NCBI GenBank assembly: GCA_002104905.1
Contig: MCFE01000366.1
Span: 22,949 to 86,948 of the forward strand
Reading direction: 5' to 3'
Source: Basidiobolus meristosporus CBS 931.73
Taxonomy: Eukaryota; Basidiobolomycota; Basidiobolomycetes; Basidiobolales; Basidiobolaceae
DNA: 64,000 nucleotides
Shown here: positions 11,432 to 23,720 of the stretch, one piece after another
How the letters are laid out: each line of letters starts with the position of its first letter
Numbering within the stretch: the stretch's first letter is position 1
Notes under the pieces: model-generated
Seen by the model: the letters and a program-made list of their open reading frames with translations, nothing else
The model's database searches: none
What the model was told of the DNA's origin: nothing
Position numbers and translations under genes: made by a program

Positions 11432-12305
11432 GTAATATGCCTTATGGCCTCAATATGGTTAAAGGTTCTTGATGGCTGGTGTCCATTTCTTCTCTGAGGG
11501 CAGTACTTTGCAATATGTCCCTGCTGGTGCCAATTGAAGCCAAGTCCTTTCTTCTTACATTCTTCTGAGGTAGGATTCTTCTGCATAGCATCTATTTCCA
11601 TTGGTACTGCTTCTAATTGTCTTCTTTCATAGTGATGATAGCCTCTCTGATTAGTCACTGTGAGCTTCCCAACTCCAAACATAGCTGAGTCATAGTCAAT
11701 GGCAATCTTGATGGCTTCTTCAATAGTCTGAGGTCTTTGATAATCACTTCCTTACAAGTTCTTACTTTCAACCCATCAATAAAGTACTCAACTTGATCCA
11801 GAGGGTCCATTCTTTCAATTTCCCAAGTAGACATCTATTCATAAATGTACTCTTGGACCATTCCTTTCTGGCTGAGTGTCTTCAACTTTCTTGTCAGTTG
11901 TGTCTGCTGGTGTGGGGGCTCAAAGGCGTCCTGAATTTCCAACACAAACTCATACCAGGTAGAGATTGTAGAGCATCCCATCATGGTGGCTGACCTGATC
12001 TTGTTGTGGTACCACAGTAAAGCTGCATCTGCCAAGTAAGAGGCTGCATAATGTAACTTGCTTTCTGGAGCAATTCCCTTAGCTTTGAAAGCTTCTTCAA
12101 TCTGGAAAAGCCAAGTTCCCAGGTTTTCATTGACTCTACCATGGTACTGGTTGACCTTCATACTAAAGTTGCTCTTGACAAGGTCTTGCTGGCTTTGGGC
12201 CATGGTAGTCATTCCTTGTTGCTGCTGGCTAAGGATCTGGAGTAACTGTTGCTGCTGGGCCAGGATTAGTTGCATAGCATTCTTCCAATCATGATTTTTG
12301 GACAT
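11383..12305 (-). pseudogene. G1 gag
   Basis: The N-terminal part (12305-11835) is a Q-rich helical gag (LILAQQQQLLQILSQQQQG, then WLFQIEEAFKAKGI, YLADAALLWYHN). After a frameshift or stop near 11830, the region 11682-11383 carries the nucleocapsid tail. The zinc knuckle has decayed: the position expected to read CYNCGQQGHIAKYC reads FNWHQQGHIAKYC, losing Cys ligands. Gag would form the particle and bind RNA. This copy is non-functional. Confidence 0.75.
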
Positions 12306-12363
12306 CTTGAGGGAGGCTTATTCTTTCTTCAGGAGGGATGTTTCTGGTTATTGCTGTAACCAA

Positions 12364-12732
12364 TGTAACAAGCCTTGGTATAAAAGTTGTAGAGGAATAG
12401 GGTGTTTAGCTAGAATTGTATTCACTAAAACCTGAACTGATCTTTATTGAGATTCCAGCAGCTCCTTATATGCATTTGGCCAGATCAATTGCTGACTAAT
12501 TGTACTTCCTAATGTAGGCTGTGGCTGATGACTCATTTGATTGCATCATTATCACCCAATAAGATCCTACCTAATATATCTATTTCTGTCTTATAAGGAT
12601 CTGCTGATGCATTTGCTGACTAATGCTACTGATTTGATAGATAATACTGATATGCTGATGACCTATACATATAACTAATTGATTTAACTAAAAACTGATC
12701 TAACTTAAACATTCAAGCCGCCAATTGTGACA
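12364..12732 (-). repeat. 5' LTR of G1 (about 369 bp)
   Basis: It begins TGTAACAAGCCTTGG and ends TTGTGACA on the plus strand (TG...CA). It shares its first 140 bp with the truncated LTR at 8022. Immediately inside on the minus strand is TTGGTTACAGCAATAACC, a plausible primer-binding site. The outer end falls in the loop of a large inverted repeat (12690-12765). Confidence 0.65.
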
Positions 12733-12765
12733 CTCAAATGTTTAAGTTAGATTAGTTTTTAGTCA
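12690..12765. repeat. Inverted repeat, about 28-bp arms
   Basis: AAAAACTGATCTAACTTAAA near 12691 is mirrored by TTTAAGTTAGATTAGTTTTT near 12742. The arms are separated by about 20 bp that contains the outer LTR end GTGACA. It could be a folded element end or a cruciform-prone palindrome. Confidence 0.6.
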
Positions 12766-13304
12766 GATGAGTTAGTTTTATGGTTAGCCTAGTGGTACAT
12801 TATTGTTATCTTTCAAATCAATAGTATTAGTACCAGATATTAAAGGTGAATTGGATTATTAATATATACAACAATGCTATTTGCACAACAAATTATTAGC
12901 ATATTTGACAGAAAATTACAAAACTGTTGAAGAATATATTTATGGCAATGTACTTAGTACAGCAGAGTTGTACCATAAGGTCTAAGGTATATACAAAGAT
13001 GTTTTAGATCAAGACAAAAATTTACATTCAACTTTACCAAATATTACATACTCTGCACTAAAATATATTTTTAAAAAGAACAACATAAAGTTAAGAGCTT
13101 TTCCAGGGATATCATACAAAAAAAATACAACTACTTAGCACGCTCTTGTTGATGGCAGATTACAAATTTTAATCCTGGTATACATGAAGATATTGTTGTA
13201 AGAGCCTTGGAGATATTGGAAGTGATTTGGGAGGACAAGTAGATTTTGTGTTTTTCTCTGAATGATTCATTGAATGCCATAGTAGCATTTTTACTTTTAC
13301 ATGA
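12766..13304. other. No clear feature (AT-rich, possible retroelement debris)
   Basis: Only short frames broken by stops. A fragment near 13204 (CTTGGAGATATTGGAAGTGA) resembles 16917 next to the copia relic, so part may be retroelement-derived. Confidence 0.35.
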
Positions 13305-13542
13305 TTGCAACATCACAAACACTTAAAACAGGCTAACAAAGTTCTCAAAAACATGTGTTCAAAGCTGGGGGCTGCTTGGACAACTTTGAGAATTTTCACA
13401 TTCTGGGTACCTGTTATTTTGGTGCAAATATTCCAAGCTAATCATGACAAGGAATTTGGTCAGTATTCTCTAGGATCTGAAGGTAATGATCTAAGTGACT
13501 AAGTTAGATGAATGTTTAGGTGGGTCACAAGTTCTTACAACA
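13305..13542 (-). repeat. Copia-type LTR, decayed
   Basis: Read on the minus strand from 13542 it starts TGTTGTAAGAACTTG and continues with the landmarks of the copy at 32167-32388 (a CACCTA..CATTC segment, an AGTTAGTCAC-like segment, AATATTTGCACCAAAATAAC, then a GGGTACC-like block). The two can be aligned over most of their length. No coding region lies next to it. Confidence 0.5.
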
Positions 13543-13739
13543 GATATGCCAGTTGCTTTGATCAATGCCAATTTGATGTATACCTATTTTATGCTAAAAT
13601 ACAAACTCTCATTTGGTACCACACCTGTTTACACAACTGTATAAATTGATGGTTATTTCATTGGAGTGTATAAAGTTGTAATTGGTAGCCAGAAAATATT
13701 AGACACAAGTATAATTCCCTGTTGTTGTAATAAAAAGTA
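13543..13739. other. Unassigned AT-rich sequence
   Basis: No ORF or repeat match was recognised between the copia-type LTR and copy B of the CMC-type transposon. Confidence 0.4.
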
Positions 13740-16440
13740 GTTGCTTGTGCACCCAACCTAGCCTTGCATAGCTTAACTGGTCACCAACACATTGGGTTGC
13801 TTAGCTTCTTAATTCCATAGGCATAGTCGTCTCTAAGTAAATGTATGTTCTCAGTATTTTCTAACTCTTCCTGGCTGTCTTCCATGTGCTAATTCATCAC
13901 ATCCATGACAGACTTGAAGGTAATATTCTTGATGAGATTGGGATATGGTGGTATCTGCAACTTGACTTTTCTTCCTAACTTCCCACACATCTGCTCCATA
14001 GGATATTCCCAAAAGGAGAAGGCAGGCCCAATATTCTCCACACATTGTGCAAGATGGAGTAGAGGATGGATACAGTAGAGGCAGAGATCTGTAATTCAGC
14101 TTTTCCTTTTGATATGGCTGGTCAATTACCATCACATGCTTATTGAATAGAAGCTGTAATTGTGTGAAGATTGCATTGGTAATTTGCTTTTGGATAAATA
14201 TACCTACAATGTCCACATATAACTTCCAATGCTTCCATCTCATCCTGCCTGTCCTCCATTTACTAACTTATCACATATATGATAGATATGAAGGTAATAT
14301 CTTTAATAAGACTGGAAAATGCTGGTACCTGCAATTTGACTAGTCCACCTATTGGCCTTCACATCTACTCTATGGGAAACCCATACTAGGTGAAGCATGG
14401 ACCCATATTCTCCACACATCTAGCCACATGGAGTAGTGAATGAATACTTTGGCAGTTGAGATCTTTGCATTCAGCTTTATGGTTATAGTATTGCTGCTCA
14501 AATCCTGTCACAAACACCTGGCCCAAAAGCTGTAGATGCAGCAAGTTGGTATTGGTAGTCTGCTTCCTACAATTTCAGCACATGTCTCTTAATGCTTCAA
14601 ATGTACTTTTGGTAGCAATGGCTTCAAAAAGTCAAGTCCTTGCATACATATTGTTTCATATGCATATGAATATTGATTGGAGCCTATGAGAAGAGCTTTG
14701 TGTAGCAGATATTCAGTAATACCATGTCAATTATTTCAAATTTCTCCAGCATCCCAAAGGGCTCATTTTGGTTGAAATGCTCCATGTACAATTTGGTCAT
14801 TAGTATAGGGGTATTGTCAAAAAAAAAATTCATTGCCCCTAGTAGAAAGCCTTTGCTCCAACAAATGCCCTCTATCTCAAGTATCTTTGGTATCCAGTTA
14901 ACTCCATTTTCTGGCCAATGGCTTATAGCTTGCCAGCTTTGCAGCAATTGAATGCTTACTTGGTTATGTTCTCTCTGTGGAAAGACAATTTTCTTAGTGT
15001 GGTTGTTTAGATAATAATAATATGTTTAATTTATGGATTTAATCCCCTGGATTAGAAACTTTTGACAGTAATACTAGCCATTGTGTCCAGGAAAGCTAGC
15101 TATCTTGCTGAAGCCATTGGTATCACCAGTGCAGACAATGATATGCACTTTTATGTTATGGTCATTGACCAGTATTCTTCTGGAAAGCACACAAAACTCA
15201 TCCAGCAATGTATAGAGGTATCTATACTGCTATGATGGAGATTTAAGCCCAGATACCAGTGAGACTATCATTAGATATCTTCTCTGACACTGTAAAATAG
15301 ACAGCAAATGCAGGTGGATGAGGGTCAGCATCCTGCAGGATATGTTGGTGGAGTACTTTTTCAATGAGAATCTACCAGGTGCCAAGGTAAAGGCATTGCC
15401 AGACATAGCATTAAAGCAGCTCTTGCTTCATACTCTCTTGTAATGTTTGTCAATGAATATATTGGAATTCTTTTCACCTGGTCAATACTGAATGTACTAT
15501 TATATAGCTTCACAGTGCTTGTTGGACTGCATGAGCTTCTTTAAATGGGGTATTACTGGAATATATTCAGAGTGTGAACATTGTTCCTCCTATTGTAGAG
15601 GACTGATGGCAAGTTGGACAACTTTCAATGGTGGCATTTTCTGATGTGAGTGCCATGCAACTGCTATCACAAGACAGTCTCAGGGTCATATGATGCCAGC
15701 CACATGATGGTTGTCCATTTGTACCTTGGACATGAAAAGCTGAATCCTGGTAAGCTTTTGGCAAGTAGTAGTAGTTAATCCTTAAAACCCCCATGTCTGG
15801 TATTAATGCAAACACTCCACTTCTCCAGCCATACCATCTTATCATTCACCAGTAAATGAATTACAGGGCTCACTTGGCTCCATAAAGAATTGCTGGTATT
15901 TTTTCCATGGGTGTAGTCTCAATACATGTTGGCACTCTTTTGGGCTCATGCAGGGTACTGTTGCAAGGAGCAATATGCTCACAATTTGTTGGTGGCCTTC
16001 TTCCTCAGAGCTATCACCCTGCTTACCATATTCAGAAGGCTGAGGTGAGTGCAATGATACCATAAGCTCACCTGACTCAATTTGTGCAATACAACAAGTA
16101 CAGCAAGGTGCTATTAGAGATGTATCAAGCAGTTAGCAAAATACTGTTAGTACAGTAGTGAGTGATGAGTGGTCAAATATGACTAGTGTTGAAAAACACT
16201 GGCATATATCCTTGTAATATATCCAATACTTTTTGAATGCTCAATGGATTAAAACCTGTTAAAATAGCCCCATTGACTTTTTTCTCTCATCTTACTTATT
16301 GAATCAAAGTAGTCATCTCCATAGGGCAAACAACTTAACCCTCAACAACATAACATTATTATATCATTTTTTTGTCAATTCATATGTGAGTTCAATGCAG
16401 TCTTATATATGAGTCATCAGACTTGTTCTGTTAGATAGTG
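13740..16440 (-). mobile_element. CMC/Plavaka-like DNA transposon, copy B (degenerate)
   Basis: On the minus strand it is collinear with copies A and C. N-terminal pieces occupy 15842-16340. Fragment 15567-15845 (YYYLPKAYQDSAFHVQGTNG, then ENATIESCPTCHQSS with its Cys pair) is followed by the LINLNLPP-type and IAGFP/TIL blocks. DNTPILMTKLYMEHFNQNEP is at 14684-14947, and the C-terminal block with an EYPMEQMCGK-type motif is at 13851-14243. About 377 bp of the C-terminal block occurs twice (13860-14237 and about 14248-14540), an internal tandem duplication absent from copies A and C. It is riddled with stops and frameshifts. Confidence 0.6.
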
Positions 16441-16840
16441 CTACATTGAGCCATGAGTGTCAAATAGTGCCATTGCATGACAGAGAGGCATTACAGACCT
16501 AAACATGGCCACAGAGTGTGAAATATAGCACTTCATCTTCATGCAAAGCAGCCTATATGCTTCACCCATTTCACTGGTACCCTCTGGCACTATATTTAAA
16601 TATTAGCCCCAAAGTAAGACCTATACAAAGCACTTATGGTGCTAGATGGTACCAGTGGACCAAGATAGTGCCATGCATTAGTGTGACATGATACAAACCA
16701 CAGGAGCTTGATTCAGAGTGCCATGGGTATAGAGTACCAGATGCATGTTGTCAATTCTTGTGTGCTCTTACCCATTGTGCACAACATTGATCCAAAAAAA
16801 AGGTCAAAAAATGGATTTTCTCCGGTACAATACGTGAAAC
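16441..16840. other. No gene seen
   Basis: Low-complexity, CpG-poor sequence with repeated AGTGCCAT-like words. No domain or structured RNA was recognised. Confidence 0.4.
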
Positions 16841-18970
16841 ACAAGGGCTGCTTTGCATTGAGATGAAGCACTATGTTTCACACACAAGGGCTGCTTTGCC
16901 TATAGATGAAGCATTGTAAGCATCTTGGAGATATTGCAAGTGATTTAGAGTGTACAGCATATGCCAAGAAATTGCCCAGATATCAGTCAAAATCTGAGCC
17001 AAAAAGTGTGAAATGCATACTTTTGGGCTACAGCCATCAGAGTAAAGCATACAGACTCTACAATTCAAAAGCCAAGAAGCTAGACAAGTCAAGGAACATG
17101 TTGTTTGAGGAAAAATCAAAATACTTTGAAAAAATGACATTAGATGATTACAAAAATTCAATCTCAAGTCCACCAATTGTCAGAGTTGATCCACAGCAAA
17201 ACAATGAGATTTTTTTATTCCAGTGGACTCTACAACCATGGTTCAGCCTGAATCAGTGCCCAGGCATACCACAGAAATGATCATTCCAGTATCAAATGCC
17301 TGGAGATCCAACTGTACCAGAGACAGCCTAAATTATTATATCAATTATGGTACAAACTGAGCCAATGCCTATTCAGTCCATATTAATGAGCCCTAGACTG
17401 TAAAAGAGGCCCTAAATAGCCCTTTGACAATTTTTGGAGATCTGCAATGACTGAGGAATATCAAGTCCCAGTGGCATCTCAGACTTGAGACTTAGTCAAT
17501 TTACCACTCAGCAAAAAACCAATTGGAAGCAGATGGGTCTTTAAGACAAAATAAAAGGCTGATGGTACAATTGAAAGATACTGAGCAAGACTTGTGGCCA
17601 AAGAATACTCTCAAACAAAAGGACTTGACTTTACAGAGACCTTAGCACTGTTATCCAAGTTTAATTATATCAGATTGATGTTGGCTGTTGTAGCCAAATA
17701 TAAGTATTTTAAACATCAAATGGATGTATAAGCTGCATTCTGAATGAATAACTTGATGAGGATGTGTATTAGGACCTGTCTGTATGAATTTGTTGACCAA
17801 GATAACCCCCACTTGGTCTGCAAGCTTAAAAAATCTCTGTATGGTCTCAAACAATCACCAACAGCCTGGATCTGTAAGGTAGACATGTGTTTGAAATCTT
17901 TGAGTTTCAAAAGGAGTAAAGCTGATTATAGTATATACAATAGCCAGATAGAGCAAATCCAATTCTATTAGCTCTATATGTGTATGATCTTATTATAGCT
18001 GCAAACAACCTCAACACATTGCAGGAGACTAAATCCATCCTATCTCAAGAGTTCAAGATGTCCAACATAGGAGAACTCAGTTACTACTTAGGGATAAAGT
18101 TCTCCATAGACTGAAGTACCTAGACTATCACCCCAAGCCAATCCAAGTATACTCAAGATATACTAAAGAAGTATCAAATGGAAGACTGTAAACCAGCAGC
18201 TACCCCAATGGAGACAAACCTTAACTTGGTCAAAACGCAACCCAAATCAAGAGAGCTTAGTGCCATCTGAAAGCCCTAACTGTCCCTATCAGTCAATGGT
18301 TGGCAGTCTGACGTATATTATGCTTGGAGTACATCCAGATAGCTCATATTCAGTGGGAGCTGTCAGCCAGCATAATCAGAACTACGGATCTGATCATATT
18401 GCAGCAATTAAGCCAATTATTTAATACCTAAAGGGAACTGCTGTTATCTGCTTAGGATACTCTTGTAAGGACTCAGAACAGAATCTTGTGGGATACTCTG
18501 ATGCTGCTTAGGGACCAAATTTGAAAGGCAGAAGATCCACCACAGGATGCACCTTTCTTTACTGTCAAAGAGCAATTTCATGGAATTCAAGAAAGCAAAC
18601 AACCAGAGCACTTTCCTTCACAAAGGCAGAGTATATGGCAGCCTGTAAGTTACAAAAGCAACAATATGGTTAAGAAAGCTTTTTGCAGATTTAGGCTTAT
18701 GTCAAAAAACTCCTATTCCTTTATTTCAAGAAAATCAAGGATGTGTACAGTTAGGTAGAAGTCCAAATTTTCATGCTAGATCTAGGCGCATAGATAATGG
18801 ACATCATTTCATACATTAAGCAGTAGAGAATAACTTTGTTGGCTTAGTTTACTGTGCTTCAGATAAAATGATACAGACATATTTACCAAGTCATTTGCTA
18901 GAGACAAGTCTGAATACCTTAGGTCAGAATTAGGATTAGTCAGTATTAACATTTAGCTGAGTGCAAGTGA
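16841..18970 (+). mobile_element. Ty1/copia pol relic
   Basis: The plus strand carries, in copia order, the integrase end (PKSVKCILLGYSHQSKAYRL near 16995), the RT (KKSLYGLKQSPTAW near 17830; LYVYDLIIAANN near 17970, where the YVDD catalytic box has lost one Asp; GELSYYLGIKFSID near 18070) and RNase H (VGYSDAA near 18490; SRKQTTRALSFTKAEYMAA near 18590). Stops and at least five frame changes interrupt it. Gag and the front of integrase are missing, so the copy is 5'-deleted. Confidence 0.8.
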
Positions 18971-19198
18971 TGTGAAAATTTGTAATTCCACCTATATATT
19001 CACGTAGCGTAGTTACCTAGATCATTAATTCTTCTGAAGCTATGTCTACCTGGAGTACATTGAAAGCATTAAGGGCATATGTTAGCACTGTAGGAAGTAG
19101 ATTGCCAATGCCAATTTGCTGCATCTACCGCTTTAATTCCAGGAGTTTGTTGGAGGATTTGCGCAGCTATAAAAGAAGAATCAAGATCTCTGCTGACA
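18971..19198 (+). repeat. 3' LTR start of the copia relic, truncated
   Basis: TGTGAAAATTTGTAATTCCA at 18971, followed by CACCTATATATTC-like sequence, matches the LTR start at 32167 (TGTTGTAAATTTTGGCAATT, then ACCTATATATTC). The similarity fades after about 70 bp. The rest to 19198 is unassigned. Confidence 0.5.
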
Positions 19199-19556
19199 TT
19201 GTATCCATTCCCTAATCTATCTTACTTGGTGTATGGAAAATGCTGGGCCTTGTTTCACTTTTATGGGTTTTCTATGAACCAACTAAAACTACATCCCAAG
19301 AAGTGCCATTTCCTGTATACAAAATTGTTCTTCCTGGGCCACAAGATCTTGGCAGATGGGATATACCCATCCACTTCATTCCTAAATGCCGCTCATGATA
19401 CACCTGCACCAAAGGATATCAGTGCAGTGTTGGGATTCCTGGGATTAGCTGGCTACTCTTGCTGCTTTTTCAAAACTTTGTCACAATAGCAGCCCCCCTG
19501 TACAAACTGACATAAAAAGGTCAGTGTTTTGTGTGGTTGGAGCCTCAAAAGAGAGC

Positions 19557-20725
19557 TGTTGTGTTGTATTATGATTAGTTTGGGGCTTGTTCTACAATGT
19601 AGAGGCTAATCAACAATATACAACAACTTCCAGTATGTTAATACTGAAATAGTCTATTGGGAGTTTGATATACCAATAGAAGATATAACGTGCACTAATT
19701 TCCTCAATCTTAGGCTCAAAATATACTGTAGGCAGTGTTTATCACTTCTACAGCAGTGTTCTGACCTTCTGTCAACTAATGGGCTTATTTACTTTTATAG
19801 TAACTTTTCCTTATTTGGAGGTCACATTCCTTTCTGAGAAGATATTTCCTAATATGGAAATTTTGAACTCCCCTTTAACCTAAAGGGGTGTGTTGTAGAA
19901 GTCTCTAAAGGGGTCTTTTGGCCTAAAGGGGCATCTAAAGGGGTGTCTTTAGAGTAAAGGGGCTTCTTGTAGTGGTCTCTAAAGTGGGCTTTACACTAAA
20001 GGGGTGTCTGAAGGAGTGTCTTTAGAGTAAAGGGGTTTCTTAGAGAGGACTTTTCCAACAGAAAAGTGGTAGTTTCTTGTAGATCTAGATTGGATTCTTG
20101 TGAGCTTTGTAGTCTCTTTAGTGATGTATTAGCAATCAAAGTCAGAATACTCAACAGTGCAAGTGATGCACGGGAAGTCTTACAACTGTTAAACTTGTAA
20201 TTGTAGTGTGGAGATTCTGGAAAGAGAGGCTCTCTCTGTATTTTTTCAGCTGGGGAAGTCATATATATGAAAATCTTGCAGGATCAAAGTTTTTGGGCAA
20301 TGCGCAAGCAATACACATGATACAAAGCTAAAATGCTGCAGTGGCGCAGATCGGACATAGGCTCAGCACCTGTGAAAATTTCACGTGTTTTAATTGGCTT
20401 GTTCAAAAGTTACATGCAATCAAAGTCACCATAGTAATCCTAGTAATAAGGCATAGTATATATAATAATTGGACTCTTTTGGTCATAACTCCTTAGGTAC
20501 TGTTTCAAATGAGCTGTCATTTGAAACATGTGTTGGCTACTATGTGTTCTGCATGACATTATATTCTTAGGTGGATTGCTTCTCAGGGTCTGGAGCATTT
20601 GTTCTTCAGAGTTGGAAATTCTTGATCTTTCACTTGTGTGTTACAATAGCAAAAAGCAAAATAAAGAAATGAGTGCAATATTGGTTTAGAGATATTGTAG
20701 TAATGGAGTACTTTTCATTACCACA
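19557..20725. mobile_element. 1169-bp insertion in G2 RT/RNase H, TSD GAGC
   Basis: The sequence starts TGTTGTG and ends ATTACCACA (TG...CA). It is flanked by GAGC at 19553-19556 and 20726-20729. Removing it joins the gypsy reading LEPQKRA to AFDQLKHSL, restoring the expected RT-RNase H connection. It has no retroelement coding sequence, so it is probably a long solo LTR or a small non-autonomous LTR element. It includes the TAAAGGGG repeat tract. Confidence 0.7.
19860..20045. repeat. Degenerate TAAAGGGG repeat tract
   Basis: About nine copies of TAAAGGGG or close variants are spaced 15-30 bp apart, interleaved with GTGTCTTTAGAG and TTCTTGTAG words. The longest near-repeat is TGTCTTTAGAGTAAAGGGG, at about 19945 and 20015. 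Confidence 0.7.
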
Positions 20726-22420
20726 GAGCATTTGATCAGCTGAAACATTCCCTGACATCACCGCCAGTGTTACATTTTCTCAATTGAGATGCGAGATTTT
20801 TTATTAACTGTGATGGAAGTATCACCAGTATAGGCACCATACTGGGACAATACTACCAGCCTGGTGAATCCCACCAGATTGGTTACATGAGCCATTTGCT
20901 AAACAAACACAAACATCACTACTCTGTTACCAAGATAGAATGTCTGGCTGTTATTGATTCAATTAAGCAAATCCATACATACATATATACATGGTTGCCA
21001 ATACATAATATTAATGGACCATAGCACACTGGTCTGGCTGATGAAAACCAAAGACTTTACTGGTTGACTAGCACATTGGACTGTCCAACTACAAGAATAC
21101 AACTTCAAAATAATTCATTGCACTGGGAAGGAGCACCCAAACACAGGCTTCCTCAGTTGCTATCCTGTTTGCCAAGTACACATCAGCAATGACTACAAGG
21201 ATGTTATCTGTGTCAAAAGAAGGGGGAGGTACCCCAAACATGTTGTTACAAACAAGCAGAAGAGACACTCTTGAAGGAAATGGTGTCAGTACAAACCAGA
21301 AGAAAACCAAGTATGGTTCCTCCAAGGAGAATTCAGAGTCAAGGTACCCGCAGTGATTACCTGCAAAGAAATCATACAAGAAAGACATATGTCATTAGGA
21401 CATGCTAACCTCCTAACAACACATGGTATGTCAAGAAAGACATTTTATTGGAAAAAAATGTTGACTGACATCACAAATATGTTAAAAAAATGCTCCACCT
21501 GCAAATGATTTAACAAGAGTCCAAAGATAGGGATAACAGCACCAATACTGGTTGGCCTACCCTTCCACTGGGTAGGGATTGACTTTGCTGGCCCCTTTAT
21601 GAAAAAAAAGAAAGGAGAACAATATGTAATAGTTGCTACCAATTATTTCTCAAAGTGGGTAGAAGCCCAAGCCATTTGAAGTAAAGATCATAAGATAACC
21701 ACCTGGTTCATTCTATAACACCTCATATTCCGGCACAGATATCCTCAAATACACCTGTCCAACAATGGTGGTTCCTACCTGAGCACACTGTGGCTCATTT
21801 GTGCAAAATGATGGGAATGAAACAGGTCTTCATAGCCATGTATCACCCCCAGACTAACAGATTAACCAAGTGGATGAACCAGATGTGTTGCTGCATCCTA
21901 GAGAAGCTTCACTGAGAACTTCCCCAGTCATGGGCCAAGCTGCTCCAACTGATGTTCCTGGTAATGCGTACAATACCAATTAAACAACAGGTTTCTCCCT
22001 GTACTAAGTTTTGTGTGGACAAAGGCCCAAGTGGCATGAAGAAGCTGAATTGACAATGGAAGGTGTCCTCTTGACAACACAAAACAACTATATAGAAAGG
22101 TTGATACACTGTATTGCCCACCTATACATAAAAGTATTTAAAGTGTTGACAAGCACCTTCCCCCTCAACTCAAATATGAGATACTAACAGCACAAAAGTG
22201 GAAACCAGGCAATAAGGTGTGGTACAACAAAACTGTTGCAGGCCTCAAGTTTTGCCTGCAATTTACACCCCTATGGATTGGCCCTTACATCATTATTAGT
22301 TTGGACCATGGGCCAAAGTACACCATCACTCTGAACAATAAGACAATCAGCAACATAGCACCAGCCCATCTGAAACTGTTTTATGATGACTCATCAATCA
22401 TCACTGAAACCAAAGTGTGA

Positions 22421-23720
22421 TTAAATAATTATCAGGACAAGGATAGAGGAAGACACAGGATACACACAAAGTTTATTAGAGTAGATTTTGGCCAATATAT
22501 GTACAAATGATATGTGCAAGGAAGTTTGCCCAAAAGGGAGAGCAAAAGAATGCATATGGAAAGTGCCAAAGGAAACAGCTCACCCAAAACTGGTGATACC
22601 CCTCCCACCAGCAAGAATCAAGATGATATCAAAAATAAGACCAACCTGCTAAGTATTAAGAGATATGGTATAAGCTTTGCATGCAACAAGAGTCACTTAT
22701 GAAGAGTTCTTTGCCAGAGCAGTCATGCTGATACAAGACACAATCAGAGAGGGACAACATAAGTTACACACACCAATACAAAGTATGGAGACACTACCTA
22801 AGAAGAACGTGTACCACCTGAGAGGAGGCTCCTTGATCATTAAGGAGAAGGTCACCGCACTGCTTTGCATATCCATACTGGACACAGTCAGACAGAAGAC
22901 ACAAGGAATCAACTGCTGCACCCTCACAAGGCCTTGAGAGCCCCCCTGTTTTGTTGCATACTTGCCATTAATGGGTACCATGGTTGTTGAGGTATGCACA
23001 TACCTGGCACAAGCCACAGGAGCACCTGAAGTAGAACTCCTGATCAAAGAACTCCTCCACAAAATTTGCAAACATCTTGAACCGCATTTTCAAGAAGGAA
23101 TCATCCTAGAGAAGATACCCAAATGGATTAAATACACTGGCCAGTGTAACCCATGCAATCTGCCAAGTTGCCATGTTACAACTATCACAGTGGTTTACCA
23201 TAGGACCACTTGGGAACCAGTACAAAGTTCAACCGCAAGAAGCCAAAGAAACTGCTGCAGACTCTGTAGAAACCATGGGGCAAGTGCATAAGTGCCTCAA
23301 TTGCGCCACAGTCTCCACAGAAGAACTACAATATATCTTGAAAGAAGCAAAAACTTGTTATTGACAACAGGTGACTGCCAACCAAGTGTACACCCTCTTC
23401 AGAGGGCCCCTGCTGTAATGATGGACACATCAAGGACAGGCCCTGACAACATTTGCAAGATAGAGAAGTAAGACTTTATTGCATTATTGCACCTCTTCTT
23501 GTTCCCCAACCCCCCAAGGAACTTACCCAGAACCTTATGGTTTGTCAACTGTTTGTCTCTGTGGATAACATCCCTCAAGCAACACAAGCTGCACCCCACT
23601 CTGCCACCAAATGGTATCAGATACTTGCCTGTGACCCCCTTGCAAGTGACATCCAGCAATGGTACTATGGTGACTCCCCATGCTCTGTAAACAAAAATGA
23701 CCCTAGAGAAGTAAGTTAGT
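22421..23720 (+). pseudogene. Unrecognised reading frames downstream of G2 integrase
   Basis: After the integrase tail, a plus frame from 22677 runs to 23291 with one internal TGA (22935). It encodes a predicted helical segment (YEEFFARAVMLIQDTIREGQ) and a later AQATGAPEVELLIKELLHKI stretch, followed by Cys-containing CNPCNLPSCHV. A second frame (23453-23719) follows. I do not recognise a family. It could be a third ORF of the gypsy element (the position of env-like or accessory genes) or the gag of a neighbouring element. No signal peptide or membrane segment is evident in what I can read. Confidence 0.35.

Larger units (their letters stand above)
8022..12732 (-). mobile_element. Ty3/gypsy retrotransposon G1 (degenerate, interrupted)
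   Basis: The minus strand carries gag, protease, RT, the RNase H tail and integrase in gypsy order between two LTR copies (12364-12732 and a truncated 8022-8157). The internal region is broken by a 530-bp solo LTR inside RT (10052-10581) and by a second LTR fragment (9574-9731) that replaces the end of RT and most of RNase H. The 3' part of integrase is present twice. No target-site duplication is visible at the outer ends. The element cannot be autonomous. Confidence 0.8.
19199..22420 (+). mobile_element. Ty3/gypsy retrotransposon G2 pol (degenerate, interrupted)
   Basis: On the plus strand are the RT C-terminus (NQLKLHPKKCHFLYTKLFFL, then GHKILADGI, 19199-19490), a 1169-bp insertion, then RNase H (LHFLN.DARFFINCDG, HHYSVTKIECLAVIDSIKQI). 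The integrase follows: LGHANLLTTHGMSRKTFYWK near 21395, the core GLPFHWVGIDFAGPF near 21550, a YHPQTNRLTKWMNQM block near 21840, and the SH3-like tail (WIGPYIIISLDHGPKYTI, then APAHLKLFYDD) to 22420. Stops and frameshifts interrupt most domains. The third catalytic Glu is replaced (TKWMNQ instead of TEWMNQ). The 5' half of the element is absent. Confidence 0.75.

Noticed and set aside
13305-13502. A conserved small protein shared between 13305-13502 (plus) and 32208-32453 (minus)
   Set aside because: The peptides align (LGAAWTTLRIF and FGAVWTTLRCF), but the DNA is the same copia-type LTR and similarity continues outside the frame, so the match is DNA homology rather than a gene.
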